From Prevotella sp. (GTDB lineage Bacteria > Bacteroidota > Bacteroidia > Bacteroidales > Bacteroidaceae): a DNA stretch of 64,000 nt. The notes beneath the pieces were generated by a model. The model ran no database searches. It saw only the letters and a list, made by a program, of their open reading frames with translations, and was not told the DNA's origin. Below are positions 52,996 to 61,885 of the stretch, one piece after another. The translations under genes and the position numbers were made by a program. The stretch spans positions 1 through 64,000 of the forward strand of contig JAFUTI010000010.1 of assembly GCA_017471465.1 (NCBI GenBank). The letters are read 5' to 3'. Every line of letters begins with the position of its first letter. Within the stretch, counting starts at the first letter, position 1.

Positions 52996-54726
52996 ATGGA
53001 ACAGCTGAAGCATGAATGTGGCGTGGCGATGATTCGCCTGTTGAAGCCGCTGTCATACTACGAAAAGAAATATGGCACGTGGGCCTACGGATTCAACAAG
53101 CTCTACCTGATGATGGAGAAGCAGCACAACCGCGGACAGGAGGGTGCGGGAATAGCATCGGTCAGTCTGACGAACGAGCCCGGCACGGAGTATATGTTCC
53201 GCGAGAAGGCGGAAGGCAAGGATGCCATCACGGAGATCTTCAGCCGTGTCACTCAGGATATGGCCGGAGAACTACTGATGGGTCATCTGCGTTACTCGAC
53301 CACCGGCAAGAGTGGACTGACGTTTGTGCACCCCTTTCTGCGTCGTAATAACTGGCGGGCCAAGAACCTCTGCCTCTGTGGTAATTTCAACATGACCAAC
53401 ATCGACGAGGTCTTTCAGTTTCTGACGGCGCAGGGACAGTCGCCGCGTGTCTATGGCGATGCCTACATCACACTGGAACTGATGGGCCACCGTCTGGACC
53501 GTGAGGTGGAACGTCTCTTCGAGGAAGCCAAGGCGACGGGACTTAAAGGACTCGACATTACGCGATATATTGACGACCATGTGGATATGGCCAATGTGCT
53601 GCGAAAGACGATGGAGCACTACGACGGCGGCTATGTGATGTGTGGACTGACGGGCTCGGGTGAGATGTTCAGCGTGCGCGACCCGTGGGGCATCCGTCCG
53701 GCGTTTTATTATCGCGACGACGAGATCATTGCCCTGGCCAGCGAACGCCCTGTGCTGCAGACGACATTCGATTTGCAGTATGAGGATATCCACGAGCTGA
53801 AGCCTGGCGAGGCGCTTATTGTGCATAAGAACGGTGAGAGTCGTTTGGAGCAGATTATGCCCACCCAGCAGTTGAGTGCCTGTTCGTTTGAGCGCATCTA
53901 CTTCAGCCGAGGTTCCGACCGTGACATCTATCAGGAGCGCAAACGCCTTGGTGAACAGTTGACGCCCGCCATCCTGAAAGCCATCGATGGCGATGTGGAG
54001 AACACGGTCTTTTCGTATATCCCCAACACGGCGGAGGTGGCTTACTACGGTATGACCGACGGATTCCGTCAGCAGGGCTACAACGTGCGCACAGAAAAGG
54101 TGGTTTGGAAGGACATCAAGCTCCGCACTTTTATCTCTGCCAACACAGAGCGCAACGATCTGGCCGCTCATGTCTATGACATCAGTTACGGCTCGTTGCG
54201 GCCCAACGAGGATAACCTCGTGATTATCGACGACTCGATAGTTCGCGGCACGACGCTACGGGAGAGCATTTTTAAGATACTTGACCGTCTGCACCCCAAG
54301 AAGATTGTGATGGTGTCGAGTTCGCCCCAGATTCGCTATCCCGACTATTACGGCATCGACATGGCCCGTCTGGAGGAGTTCTGCGCCTTCCGCGCCACGA
54401 TGGCATTGATAGAAGAACGGGGCCTATGGCAGTTGGTGAACGACGTCTATCTGGCCTGCAAACGCAACTCGCATTCAGAGAATCACGTCCGTGCCCTCTA
54501 CGAACCATTTACGGTTGACGAGATCAACCGGAAGATTGTCGAGATGTTGCGCCCAACGGACATGCAAGCTCCCATCGAACTGGTGTTCCAGAGCATCGAG
54601 GGTCTGCATGAGGCTTGTCCCAACCATCCCGGCGACTGGTACTTCACAGGCCATTATCCCACGCCAGGCGGAACGCGGCTTGTCAATCAGGCTTTTGTGA
54701 ACTATTATGAAACAACTAAAAAGTAA
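52996..54726 (+). CDS. amidophosphoribosyltransferase-like protein (PurF-like)
   Basis: 576 residues. N-terminal type-2 glutaminase: the catalytic Cys8 (HECGVAMI) after a short propeptide, and GQEGAGIAS, RYSTTGKS and GNFNMTN follow. The C-terminal part has the phosphoribosyltransferase motif NLVIIDDSIVRGTTLRESI, which binds PRPP. PurF catalyses the first step of purine synthesis, forming phosphoribosylamine. This protein is about 70-100 residues longer than standard PurF (extra C-terminal region from about 480). Bacteroidales carry such a longer copy beside asnB and pyrG, so a second role cannot be excluded. Confidence 0.85.
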   Translation: MEQLKHECGVAMIRLLKPLSYYEKKYGTWAYGFNKLYLMMEKQHNRGQEGAGIASVSLTNEPGTEYMFREKAEGKDAITEIFSRVTQDMAGELLMGHLRYSTTGKSGLTFVHPFLRRNNWRAKNLCLCGNFNMTNIDEVFQFLTAQGQSPRVYGDAYITLELMGHRLDREVERLFEEAKATGLKGLDITRYIDDHVDMANVLRKTMEHYDGGYVMCGLTGSGEMFSVRDPWGIRPAFYYRDDEIIALASERPVLQTTFDLQYEDIHELKPGEALIVHKNGESRLEQIMPTQQLSACSFERIYFSRGSDRDIYQERKRLGEQLTPAILKAIDGDVENTVFSYIPNTAEVAYYGMTDGFRQQGYNVRTEKVVWKDIKLRTFISANTERNDLAAHVYDISYGSLRPNEDNLVIIDDSIVRGTTLRESIFKILDRLHPKKIVMVSSSPQIRYPDYYGIDMARLEEFCAFRATMALIEERGLWQLVNDVYLACKRNSHSENHVRALYEPFTVDEINRKIVEMLRPTDMQAPIELVFQSIEGLHEACPNHPGDWYFTGHYPTPGGTRLVNQAFVNYYETTKK

Positions 54727-54732
54727 AAGAAT

Positions 54733-56397
54733 ATGTGTGGAATTGTAGCAATACTAGATGTAAAGGAACAGACGCAGGCGCTGCGTCAGAAAGCGTTACG
54801 CATGAGTCAGAAAATCCGTCATCGCGGACCTGACTGGAGTGGCATATACTGTGGTGGTTCAGCCATCCTGGCCCACGAACGACTGAGCATCGTTGACCCA
54901 GAGAGTGGCGGACAACCGTTGTATTCACCAGACCGTAAGCAGGTGTTGGCGGTGAATGGTGAGATCTATAACCATCAGGAGATCCGTCGTCGCTACGCCG
55001 GACAGTACGAATTTCAGACGGGCTCGGACTGCGAGGTGATTCTCGCCCTGTACCGTGAAAAGGGCATCGACTTCCTCGAAGACCTTAACGGCATCTTTGC
55101 CTTCGTGCTCTACGACGAGGAACGCGACGAGTTCCTTATTGCCCGCGACCCCATCGGTGTCATTCCTCTTTATATCGGCTACGATACCGACGGCACCGTG
55201 TATGTTGCCTCAGAGTTAAAAGCCCTCGAAGGACAATGTGAGCGCTACGAGACGTTCCTGCCAGGTCATTATTACTGGAGCGTAGACCCAGGAATGAAGT
55301 GGTACTACCGTCGTGACTGGATGCAGTATGAAGCCGTGAAGGACAATCCTGCAAGTGTTGAGGCTATCCGAGACGGACTGACCGCTGCTGTTAAGCGCCA
55401 GCTCATGTCCGATGTGCCCTATGGTGTGCTGCTTTCGGGCGGACTCGATTCCTCCGTCATCTCTGCCATCGCCGAGAAATTCTCTGAGCACCGCATCGAG
55501 GATGACTCGAAGACCAAAGCCTATTGGCCCCGTCTGCACTCCTTTGCCGTTGGTCTGAAGGGTGCTCCCGACCTGGCCAAGGCCAAGCTGGTGGCCGACC
55601 ACATCGGTACCGTGCACCACGAAATCAACTACACCATTCAGGAAGGTCTTGACGCCATTCGCGATGTCATCTACTATATCGAGACCTACGACGTCACCAC
55701 CGTCCGTGCCTCCACGCCCATGTATCTGCTGGCCCGTGTCATCAAGTCGATGGGTATCAAGATGGTACTCAGCGGTGAGGGTGCCGACGAGATTTTCGGT
55801 GGCTATCTGTATTTCCACAAAGCCCCGACAGCCAAGGACTTCCATGACGAGACGGTGCGCAAATTGGGCAAACTCTATCTCTACGACTGCCTGCGTGCCA
55901 ACAAGAGCCTGAGTGCCTGGGGTGTAGAGGGACGCGTGCCTTTCCTCGACAAGGAATTCCTCGATGTCGCCATGCGCACCAATCCTGAGGCCAAGATGTG
56001 CCCGGGACAGACCATGGAGAAGCGCATTGTGCGCGAAGCTTTTGCCGACATGCTGCCTGAGGAGGTGGCCTGGCGACAGAAGGAGCAGTTCAGCGATGGC
56101 GTAGGATACTCGTGGATTGACACGCTAAAACAAATCACCTCAGAGGCCGTCAGCGATGAACAGATGGCCCACGCTGCCGAGCGTTTCCCTATCAACCCGC
56201 CAAAAAACAAAGAGGAATACTACTACCGCAGCATTTTCACCGAGCATTTCCCCTCAGACTCCGCTGCTCGTAGCGTCCCCTCCGAAGCCTCCGTGGCCTG
56301 CTCGACAGCCATCGCCCTCGAATGGGATGCCGCCTTCCGTGGTATGAATGATCCATCAGGCCGTGCCGTCAAGGGTGTGCATGAACAGGCGTATTGA
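54733..56397 (+). CDS. asnB: asparagine synthetase B, glutamine-hydrolysing
   Basis: 554 residues starting MCGIVAI, so Cys2 is the glutaminase nucleophile after Met removal. The C-terminal synthetase domain has the ATP pyrophosphatase loop LSGGLDSSVISAIAEK and SGEGADEIFGGYLYF. It makes asparagine from aspartate, ATP and glutamine. It follows the PurF-like gene by 6 nt, and converges with the MetY-like gene with only a 3-bp gap. All three genes from pyrG on use glutamine, matching the nitrogen theme of this region. Confidence 0.95.
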   Translation: MCGIVAILDVKEQTQALRQKALRMSQKIRHRGPDWSGIYCGGSAILAHERLSIVDPESGGQPLYSPDRKQVLAVNGEIYNHQEIRRRYAGQYEFQTGSDCEVILALYREKGIDFLEDLNGIFAFVLYDEERDEFLIARDPIGVIPLYIGYDTDGTVYVASELKALEGQCERYETFLPGHYYWSVDPGMKWYYRRDWMQYEAVKDNPASVEAIRDGLTAAVKRQLMSDVPYGVLLSGGLDSSVISAIAEKFSEHRIEDDSKTKAYWPRLHSFAVGLKGAPDLAKAKLVADHIGTVHHEINYTIQEGLDAIRDVIYYIETYDVTTVRASTPMYLLARVIKSMGIKMVLSGEGADEIFGGYLYFHKAPTAKDFHDETVRKLGKLYLYDCLRANKSLSAWGVEGRVPFLDKEFLDVAMRTNPEAKMCPGQTMEKRIVREAFADMLPEEVAWRQKEQFSDGVGYSWIDTLKQITSEAVSDEQMAHAAERFPINPPKNKEEYYYRSIFTEHFPSDSAARSVPSEASVACSTAIALEWDAAFRGMNDPSGRAVKGVHEQAY

Positions 56398-56400
56398 CGA

Positions 56401-57630
56401 CTACAAACTGTTTTTGATATCTTCCAGCAAGTCCTCCGGCGCTTCCAGTCCGATACTGAGGCGGACTGTTGTATCTGGGACGGACATCTCGGCGCATTGT
56501 TCGGGTGTGAAGAGTCCGAAGATGGTCGAGGCGGGATGGATGGCCAGCGACTTACGATCGAAGAGGTTTGTGGCACGACGGATCACCTGCAACTTGTCGA
56601 TGAACGCCCAGGCGGCCTCCTTCGATTCCAAATCGATGGTAAAGACGGCACCGGGCAATGGACCAAACTGCGCCTCCGAGATTGCATGGAAGGGATTGTC
56701 CACCAGACCTGTATAGTTCACGCGCTTGATCTCAGACAGTTGCTGACATTGCTGGGCGAGCCACAGCGTAGTCTCTGCCTGACGGCAGAAACGGATGTCG
56801 AGCGTGTCGAGACCAAGAGTCTCCATATAGGCCACTTGCGGTGTCATCAGTCCACCAAGATTAGTCACCAGTTCTGTCTTTACTCGGGCTGTAAAAGCCA
56901 GACGCTTACCTACTTTCTTAGTGCGTGCCTGCAAGACGGACGACGGGTGCTGAGACCAGTCAAACCGTCCGTAGTCAATAAGCAGACCGCCAAGACCTGT
57001 GCCGCCACCGGAGATATATTTCGTGCTGCTGACCACCTCGATATCCACACCAAGTTCATTGGCATGGAAGGTCGAGAACGGCACGACGGTCGTATCGGCT
57101 ATCAGGGGCACACCTTTCTTATGTGCAATCTCCGACAGCACTTTGATGTCAGCCACAAACAGCTGTGGATTGGTGATAATCTCAAAGAACATGGCGCACG
57201 TCTTGTTGTCTATCAGCGCTTCCACCTCCTCGGGCTTCGTGAAGTCCGCGAATCGCGGCTCCACACCGAAACTGCCGAGCGTGTCGCGAATCAGCGAGAC
57301 ACTGTTGCCAAACAGATGCTTTGAGGCTACAATGTTCAGTCCGGCCGCACTCACCGCTGTCAGGGCATAGTGGATAGCTGCCATACCCGTGTTCAGCGCC
57401 GTCACACTCTGTGCACCCGTTATCTGCCTGACGCGCTCCTCCAGATAAGTCACCGTGGGATTGGCGATGCGGGCATACGATGGTGCCATCGAGCGTCCGC
57501 AGAAGGCGTCGTTCATCGCCTTGGCATCGGGGAACTCGAATGCCGCCGTGTAGTACACCGGCATTGAGAGTGCCCCGTATGCGTCAGGCTTCTGATACTT
57601 TGTGGTTAATACTTTCGTTTCGTATTTCAT
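56401..57630 (-). CDS. O-acetylhomoserine sulfhydrylase-like PLP enzyme (MetY-like)
   Basis: 409 residues from ATG 57630 (MKYETKVLTTKYQKPDAYGA); the upstream frame is only heptamer-repeat sequence. It belongs to the Cys/Met gamma-family of PLP enzymes: PLP Lys in VVSSTKYISGGGTG, and ALNTGMAAIHYAL and SLAIHPAST in the expected places. It likely makes homocysteine from O-acetylhomoserine and a sulfur donor. It follows the encapsulin cysteine desulfurase gene, with a heptamer array exactly filling the spacer, and so lies in the same predicted sulfur operon. MetY of Wolinella takes sulfur from a protein thiocarboxylate. Confidence 0.85.
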   Translation of the reverse strand: MKYETKVLTTKYQKPDAYGALSMPVYYTAAFEFPDAKAMNDAFCGRSMAPSYARIANPTVTYLEERVRQITGAQSVTALNTGMAAIHYALTAVSAAGLNIVASKHLFGNSVSLIRDTLGSFGVEPRFADFTKPEEVEALIDNKTCAMFFEIITNPQLFVADIKVLSEIAHKKGVPLIADTTVVPFSTFHANELGVDIEVVSSTKYISGGGTGLGGLLIDYGRFDWSQHPSSVLQARTKKVGKRLAFTARVKTELVTNLGGLMTPQVAYMETLGLDTLDIRFCRQAETTLWLAQQCQQLSEIKRVNYTGLVDNPFHAISEAQFGPLPGAVFTIDLESKEAAWAFIDKLQVIRRATNLFDRKSLAIHPASTIFGLFTPEQCAEMSVPDTTVRLSIGLEAPEDLLEDIKNSL

Positions 57631-57682
57631 AATGCATAATTCATAATGCACGATGCATAATGCATAATGCACAATGCATAAT
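57627..57682. repeat. eight-unit heptamer array between desulfurase and MetY-like genes
   Basis: Units of 7 bp (TCATAAT, GCATAAT, GCACGAT, GCACAAT variants) run from the MetY-like start codon to the desulfurase stop codon (57682-57684) with no other sequence between. Confidence 0.85.
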
Positions 57683-59184
57683 TAGCTGCGCTGTCCCACA
57701 ATCTTGCGGACGGCAATCACGAGTTTGTCCACATCCTCACGGGTGTTGTAGAGGGCGAAGGTGGGACGGACGCTCATCTCATAGCCCAGTGCACGGAGGG
57801 CGGGCTGGGCGCAGTGGTGACCTGCGCGCACAGCAATGCCTTCTTTATCTAATAATGTGCCGGTTTCTGGAACAGGGATGCCGTCGAGGACGAAGCTCAC
57901 GACGCTGACGCGCTGCTTGGGATTGCCAATGAGCGTGAGACCAGGAATCTGAGCCAGTTGCTCGCGGGCATATTCCGTCAGTTTGTGCTCGTGGGCCTCG
58001 ATGTTGCGGATGCCGAGATGACTCACGTAGTCGAGGGCTGCACCCAGTCCGATGGCGTCGGCGACGTTGGGTGTGCCGGCCTCGAAACGTGCGGGCGGCA
58101 CATTGTATTCCGTGCGCTCGATGGTCACGTCCTTGATCATGTTGCCACCACCCTGCCAGGGCTGCATTTTTTCTAACAGGTCCTTGCGACCATAGACCAC
58201 GCCGATGCCGTTGGGACCATAGATCTTATGACCTGAGAAGACGAAGAAGTCGGCTCCCAGCTGCTGTACATCCACAGGCGTGTGGGCGATGGACTGTGCA
58301 CCGTCTATCAGCACGGGGATGTTGTGTGAATGGGCAATGTCGATGATTCGCTTTACGTCATTGATGGTGCCAAACGTGTTGTTCACATGACCCACAGAGA
58401 CGAAGCGGGTGCGGGGCGTGATGATGCGCTCAAACTCCGAGAGGATCAGGTCGCCGTTCTTGTCCGTAGGGATGGCCTTCAGCGTGGCACCCTTCTCGTG
58501 GGCTACCTGCTGCCAAGGTACGATGTTGGCGTGGTGGTCGAGTTCGCTGACGATGACCTCGTCGCCAGGTGTCAGGTATTGTCTGCCGTAGGTCTGTGCA
58601 ACGAGGTTGATACCCTCGGTCGTACCGCGAACGAAGATAATCTCTTCGCTGCTGGCGGCATTGATGAAGCGCTGCACCTTTTCGCGAGCCTCCTCGTAGG
58701 CATCCGTAGCGCGTGCAGCCAACGTGTGGGCACCACGGTGGATGTTCGAATTATAGTGCTTATAGTAATCCGATATCTTGTCGATGACCTGCAGCGGCTT
58801 CTGCGTCGTGGCACCGTTGTCGAGCCATACGAGGTCGTGGCCGTTCACCTGCTGGTTCAGCACGGGAAAGTCCTTCTTGATCTCCTCGGAGTTCAGCGTG
58901 TCAACCTCCTCGTAGTGCAGGCTTTGCAGTTTCTCCGTCTCAGGAATGCCGATGCCGAAACCGTTATCCTGCGGCAGGGTGTGCTGGGGGGCCTGTTCCG
59001 TAGGACGCGATAGAATCGCGTCGTAAAAGACGGACAAGGCCGAGAGGTCCAGCGCCTCGTCGGGAGTCACCGCCTTCCGCTCCTGCTGCAGCTCTTCGGG
59101 GCAGTACTTTTGAGCCACCTGTCTGAGCAGTTCGAAGCCTGGGTCCTCGATGCCGTAACCACTTATGTTTTGAATATTGAGCAT
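57682..59184 (-). CDS. encapsulin-associated cysteine desulfurase (SufS-like)
   Basis: 500 residues. The C-terminal 400 form a SufS-type PLP enzyme: KDFPVLNQQVNGHDLVWLDN, HHANIVPWQ, GHKIYGPNGIG with PLP Lys320, and AVRAGHHCAQP with catalytic Cys458. The N-terminal extension of about 95 residues (with FYDAILSRPTEQAPQHTLPQ and an acidic, Pro-rich part) is absent from ordinary SufS. It resembles the disordered cargo-loading region that targets cysteine desulfurase into family 2 encapsulins. It overlaps the shell gene stop by one base (TAATG), so the two are made together. It removes sulfur from cysteine as persulfide or S0. Confidence 0.9.
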   Translation of the reverse strand: MLNIQNISGYGIEDPGFELLRQVAQKYCPEELQQERKAVTPDEALDLSALSVFYDAILSRPTEQAPQHTLPQDNGFGIGIPETEKLQSLHYEEVDTLNSEEIKKDFPVLNQQVNGHDLVWLDNGATTQKPLQVIDKISDYYKHYNSNIHRGAHTLAARATDAYEEAREKVQRFINAASSEEIIFVRGTTEGINLVAQTYGRQYLTPGDEVIVSELDHHANIVPWQQVAHEKGATLKAIPTDKNGDLILSEFERIITPRTRFVSVGHVNNTFGTINDVKRIIDIAHSHNIPVLIDGAQSIAHTPVDVQQLGADFFVFSGHKIYGPNGIGVVYGRKDLLEKMQPWQGGGNMIKDVTIERTEYNVPPARFEAGTPNVADAIGLGAALDYVSHLGIRNIEAHEHKLTEYAREQLAQIPGLTLIGNPKQRVSVVSFVLDGIPVPETGTLLDKEGIAVRAGHHCAQPALRALGYEMSVRPTFALYNTREDVDKLVIAVRKIVGQRS

Positions 59185-60623
59185 TATTTCTCTACTTTAT
59201 TTCTGTGCTGATAGTCGTGATAGTAACCTACCTCCACGTTTTCGAGTACGGCGATGGCATCGTCGGTGAGGGCGGCCAGTGAGAAGTACTTGGTGAGCAG
59301 GTACGAGGCCACACCGAACTTGTCGAGACCCATCAGACGGGCTGACAGCGACGGAGCGATTTCGCCGGGGATGCCGCTCTGGTGCAGTCCGACAACACCT
59401 TGGTTCTGTTCGCCGGTACGCACGAGGATGATCTTCGTGGTGCCTACGCCGCGACCGGTCAGATACTGACCTTCTACCTCCACCTTGTCCGAAGGAATCA
59501 GGGGCACACCGCGCCACAGGATGACCTTCGTGCCGAAGAGATCGGTGGTCACAGGAGGCACACCACGCCAAGTGCACTCACGCTCGAAGGCGGCGATGGC
59601 ACGCGGATGGGCGATGAAGAAGGCGGGCTCCTTCCAAACGAGGCTCAGCAGTTCGTCGAGGTCGTCGGGTGTCGGTGTGCCATATCGGGCTGTGATGCGG
59701 TAGGCGGGGTTGGCGGCTGCCAGCAAACCGAACTTCTTGTTGTTAATGAGTTCCCACTCCTGACGCTCCTTGATGCTCTCGATCGACAGACGTAACTGTT
59801 CCTCCAACTGGTTGTAGGGGTTGTTATAGAGATCGCTGACGCGGGTGTGCACACGCACCACCGTCTGCAGGGTGTTCAGTGAGTATTCCGTAGGATTCTC
59901 CTCGTAGTCGATATAGGTCTCAGGGATGATGTTATCCTCCTCGTGACCGCTGACCAGATCGATATGCTTCTCGCCGTTGTCGTTTACGGAGGCCTTCAGG
60001 CGCAACTGCTTGTCAACGGCCTTGTTGAACGTCTCGCGGAAGTCGGGCACCTCCTTGATAATCTTAAGCAGTTCCTTCAGTTTCAGTCCGAGGAACACGG
60101 TAGGTGTAATGGCACGTACGCTGACGGTCGACTCCTGCTCGTCCAGCAGGTCGGCCTCGCCGAAGTATTCGCCATCGCCCAGGAGAGCTATCCGTAGCTG
60201 CTCGCCGTGAGGCCCCTTGTTGATGACCTCGGCCTGACCGCTGGCCACGATGAAGAAGCGCTGCTTGTCCTTGCCCTCAGTGACAAAGTATTTGTCAACA
60301 TCCACCTCCTGTGCCTCGAAAGCACTCACCAGACGGTTGACAATCTCGTCGTCGAACTCTGAGAATAGGGGGATGGCTTTCAGGTTCTTCGCCGTAAACG
60401 AGGGCTGTCCATTGACATACGTGATGGGCAGGCGGTCGTTCTTACGGAGTTCCACCTTTGTACGGTTCACACGGAACGTGCCGCCACTGACCTGCACCCA
60501 GGGGAGCAACTTCAGAAGCAAACGAGGAGTGATACTGCCCATCTGCGGGGCGGTCTTGGTAGTGGTCGCCAGTCTTCTGGCGGTAGCAGTGGTCACACTG
60601 CGCTGAAGATTCGAATCTGCCAT
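59184..60623 (-). CDS. family 2B-type encapsulin shell protein
   Basis: 479 residues. An N-terminal arm and segment (1-75) are followed by a cyclic-nucleotide-binding-like domain (about 80-190: LKAIPLFSEFDDEIVNRLVS, FFIVASGQAEVINKG, DGEYFGEADLLDE), then the HK97-type shell core (about 230-470: NPTEYSLNTLQTVVRVHTRV, NPYNQLEEQLRLSIESIKER, PAFFIAHPRAIAAFERECTW and GLHQSGIPGEIAPSLSARLM). The insert defines family 2B. The nucleotide-binding loop lacks the usual phosphate-binding Arg (DEQESTVSV in place of PRxATV), so ligand binding may be lost or altered. It should assemble a cage around the desulfurase. Confidence 0.9.
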   Translation of the reverse strand: MADSNLQRSVTTATARRLATTTKTAPQMGSITPRLLLKLLPWVQVSGGTFRVNRTKVELRKNDRLPITYVNGQPSFTAKNLKAIPLFSEFDDEIVNRLVSAFEAQEVDVDKYFVTEGKDKQRFFIVASGQAEVINKGPHGEQLRIALLGDGEYFGEADLLDEQESTVSVRAITPTVFLGLKLKELLKIIKEVPDFRETFNKAVDKQLRLKASVNDNGEKHIDLVSGHEEDNIIPETYIDYEENPTEYSLNTLQTVVRVHTRVSDLYNNPYNQLEEQLRLSIESIKERQEWELINNKKFGLLAAANPAYRITARYGTPTPDDLDELLSLVWKEPAFFIAHPRAIAAFERECTWRGVPPVTTDLFGTKVILWRGVPLIPSDKVEVEGQYLTGRGVGTTKIILVRTGEQNQGVVGLHQSGIPGEIAPSLSARLMGLDKFGVASYLLTKYFSLAALTDDAIAVLENVEVGYYHDYQHRNKVEK

Positions 60624-60658
60624 AATCTATAAACTATAAACTTTAAACTATAAACTAT
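60624..60658. repeat. heptamer array between tusA-like and encapsulin genes
   Basis: Five 7-bp units (AATCTAT, AAACTAT, AAACTTT, AAACTAT, AAACTAT) begin at the encapsulin start codon and include the tusA-like stop (60655-60657). Confidence 0.85.
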
Positions 60659-60879
60659 TTCTTGATTATTACTTTATGCGTTGTTCCTTCTACGTGTTCT
60701 ACAGAGAGAACGTTATATCCCTGTTCCTTCGCATTGCGTGGAACGTTGTCGAGAGGCTCGCCTTCTGCGAGTAGCACTTCCAGGATGTCACCCTCGTTGA
60801 GTTTCGAGAGCTCAATCTTCGTCTTCACGAAGGTCATCGGGCAATGCTCCTTCGTAATGTCTAATACTTTTGTTGCCAT
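60655..60879 (-). CDS. TusA-like sulfur carrier
   Basis: 74 residues of the TusA/SirA/YedF family. The sulfur-carrying Cys13 is in KEHCPMTFVKTK, where the family consensus is CPxPxxxxK; a Thr replaces the second Pro. The fold's C-terminal strand (YNVLSVEHVEGTTHKVIIKK) is intact. TusA proteins take persulfide sulfur from a cysteine desulfurase and hand it on to DsrE-like or other acceptors. It sits between dsrE-like and encapsulin genes with a heptamer spacer. It likely shuttles sulfur in or out of the compartment. Confidence 0.9.
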   Translation of the reverse strand: MATKVLDITKEHCPMTFVKTKIELSKLNEGDILEVLLAEGEPLDNVPRNAKEQGYNVLSVEHVEGTTHKVIIKK

Positions 60880-60891
60880 AATGTTGTCGGT

Positions 60892-61371
60892 TTATATGAA
60901 TAATGTTTGTCCACCTTCGCTGAGGTTCAGGAACGAGGCCACGCCGAGCACGTCTTTTACCTCCGGAATGAAGTCCTCCTTCTTCAGCCCCAGCACGTGC
61001 ATCGCCATTTCGCACGCGTACATATTGATACCCAGTGCCTTGGCGGCCTCCACCAGTTCCTCCAGCGTGGCCACGTTGTTCTTTCGCATCAGGTAGCGGA
61101 AGATCTTCGGACCTGCCCCCAGGAAGTTAAACCTTGAGGTGGGTGTCACCTTCAGGCCGCCCATCATAAACCCAAAAATCTTGGTAAGCCAGTTACCGCC
61201 AGTAAAGCTTCTGCCTTGTTTCTGCTTGATGGCATCGAGGCCCCAGAACGTGAAGAAGATATTCACCTCATACCCTACTGCTGCCGCGCCCGTACCTAAT
61301 GTAAATACAGCCGTCAGCTTGTCGAAATCGCCACTGAAGGCGATGATGCTCAGTTTCTTGTTTTCTGCCAT
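60892..61371 (-). CDS. DsrE/DsrF/DrsH-like sulfur relay protein
   Basis: 159 residues from the ATG at 61371 (MAENKKLSIIAFSGDFDKLT). The TAVFTLGTGAAAVGYEVNIF, FFTFWGLDAIKQ and YACEMAMHVLG stretches match the DsrE/F-like family (DUF-type DrsH/YchN relatives), with a conserved cysteine in the last motif that may carry sulfur. It is first of the operon, 12 nt before tusA-like, from the -7 box at 61399-61406. It would work with TusA. Confidence 0.85.
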   Translation of the reverse strand: MAENKKLSIIAFSGDFDKLTAVFTLGTGAAAVGYEVNIFFTFWGLDAIKQKQGRSFTGGNWLTKIFGFMMGGLKVTPTSRFNFLGAGPKIFRYLMRKNNVATLEELVEAAKALGINMYACEMAMHVLGLKKEDFIPEVKDVLGVASFLNLSEGGQTLFI

Positions 61372-61398
61372 GTCTTTGTCGGTTAAAAAATCTGGGTG

Positions 61399-61406
61399 CA
61401 AAGTTA
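61399..61406 (-). promoter_or_regulatory. -7 box of the sulfur/encapsulin operon
   Basis: TAACTTTG on the minus strand, 27 nt before the dsrE-like start. Confidence 0.6.
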
Positions 61407-61592
61407 CGGCGAAATCACAATACAGACAATCGCCCGTTTATGGCATTTCGTATACCCATGATATGGTATATCGCAACAAAAGGCCGCAGACACGTCCGTC
61501 AATAGTATCAAGACGGAATAAAAGCCTTATCTCTGATGTCTTTCGGGCGTAATCTACCTGCTTTGGGATAGATTTCGTCCGAATTCGCACTT

Positions 61593-61663
61593 TATTGCGA
61601 TTTTGTTTGGTGGATTAGAATCTTTTTCCTATCTTTGCCGCAAAATCTCAATATATTGCGATT
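61593..61663 (+). promoter_or_regulatory. promoter and repeated operator of the HipBST-like locus
   Basis: TATCTTTG (61630-61637) is the -7 box. TATTGCGATT occurs at 61593-61602 and again at 61654-61663, directly before the ATG, and probably marks the HipB-like binding sites. The interval 61407-61592 shows no other feature. Confidence 0.5.
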
Positions 61664-61885
61664 ATGACCCAGAAAGAGATAGGAGAATCCGTCAGGGAGC
61701 GGCGGAAGAAGTTGGGCATCAACCAGCAAACATTGGCTGATTTGGCTGGTGTGGCGGTTAATACAGTCGTCGCCGTAGAACGCGGTGAAGGAAATCCACA
61801 ATTAACTACGCTACTAACCATCCTTGACACATTGGGACTACAAGCAGATATTAACTTGAAGCACTTGGAGTATGAGAGCATGTAA
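61664..61885 (+). CDS. HipB-like XRE antitoxin/repressor
   Basis: 73 residues forming a single helix-turn-helix (EIGESVRERRKKLGINQQTL, then ADLAGVAVNTVVAVERGEGN) and a short C-terminal tail. HipB proteins bind promoter operators and repress HipA kinases. It overlaps the HipS-like gene by 14 bp. The -7 box and two TATTGCGATT words lie just upstream. The next two genes are a HipS-like protein and a broken kinase, the order of a HipBST system. Confidence 0.82.
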   Translation: MTQKEIGESVRERRKKLGINQQTLADLAGVAVNTVVAVERGEGNPQLTTLLTILDTLGLQADINLKHLEYESM

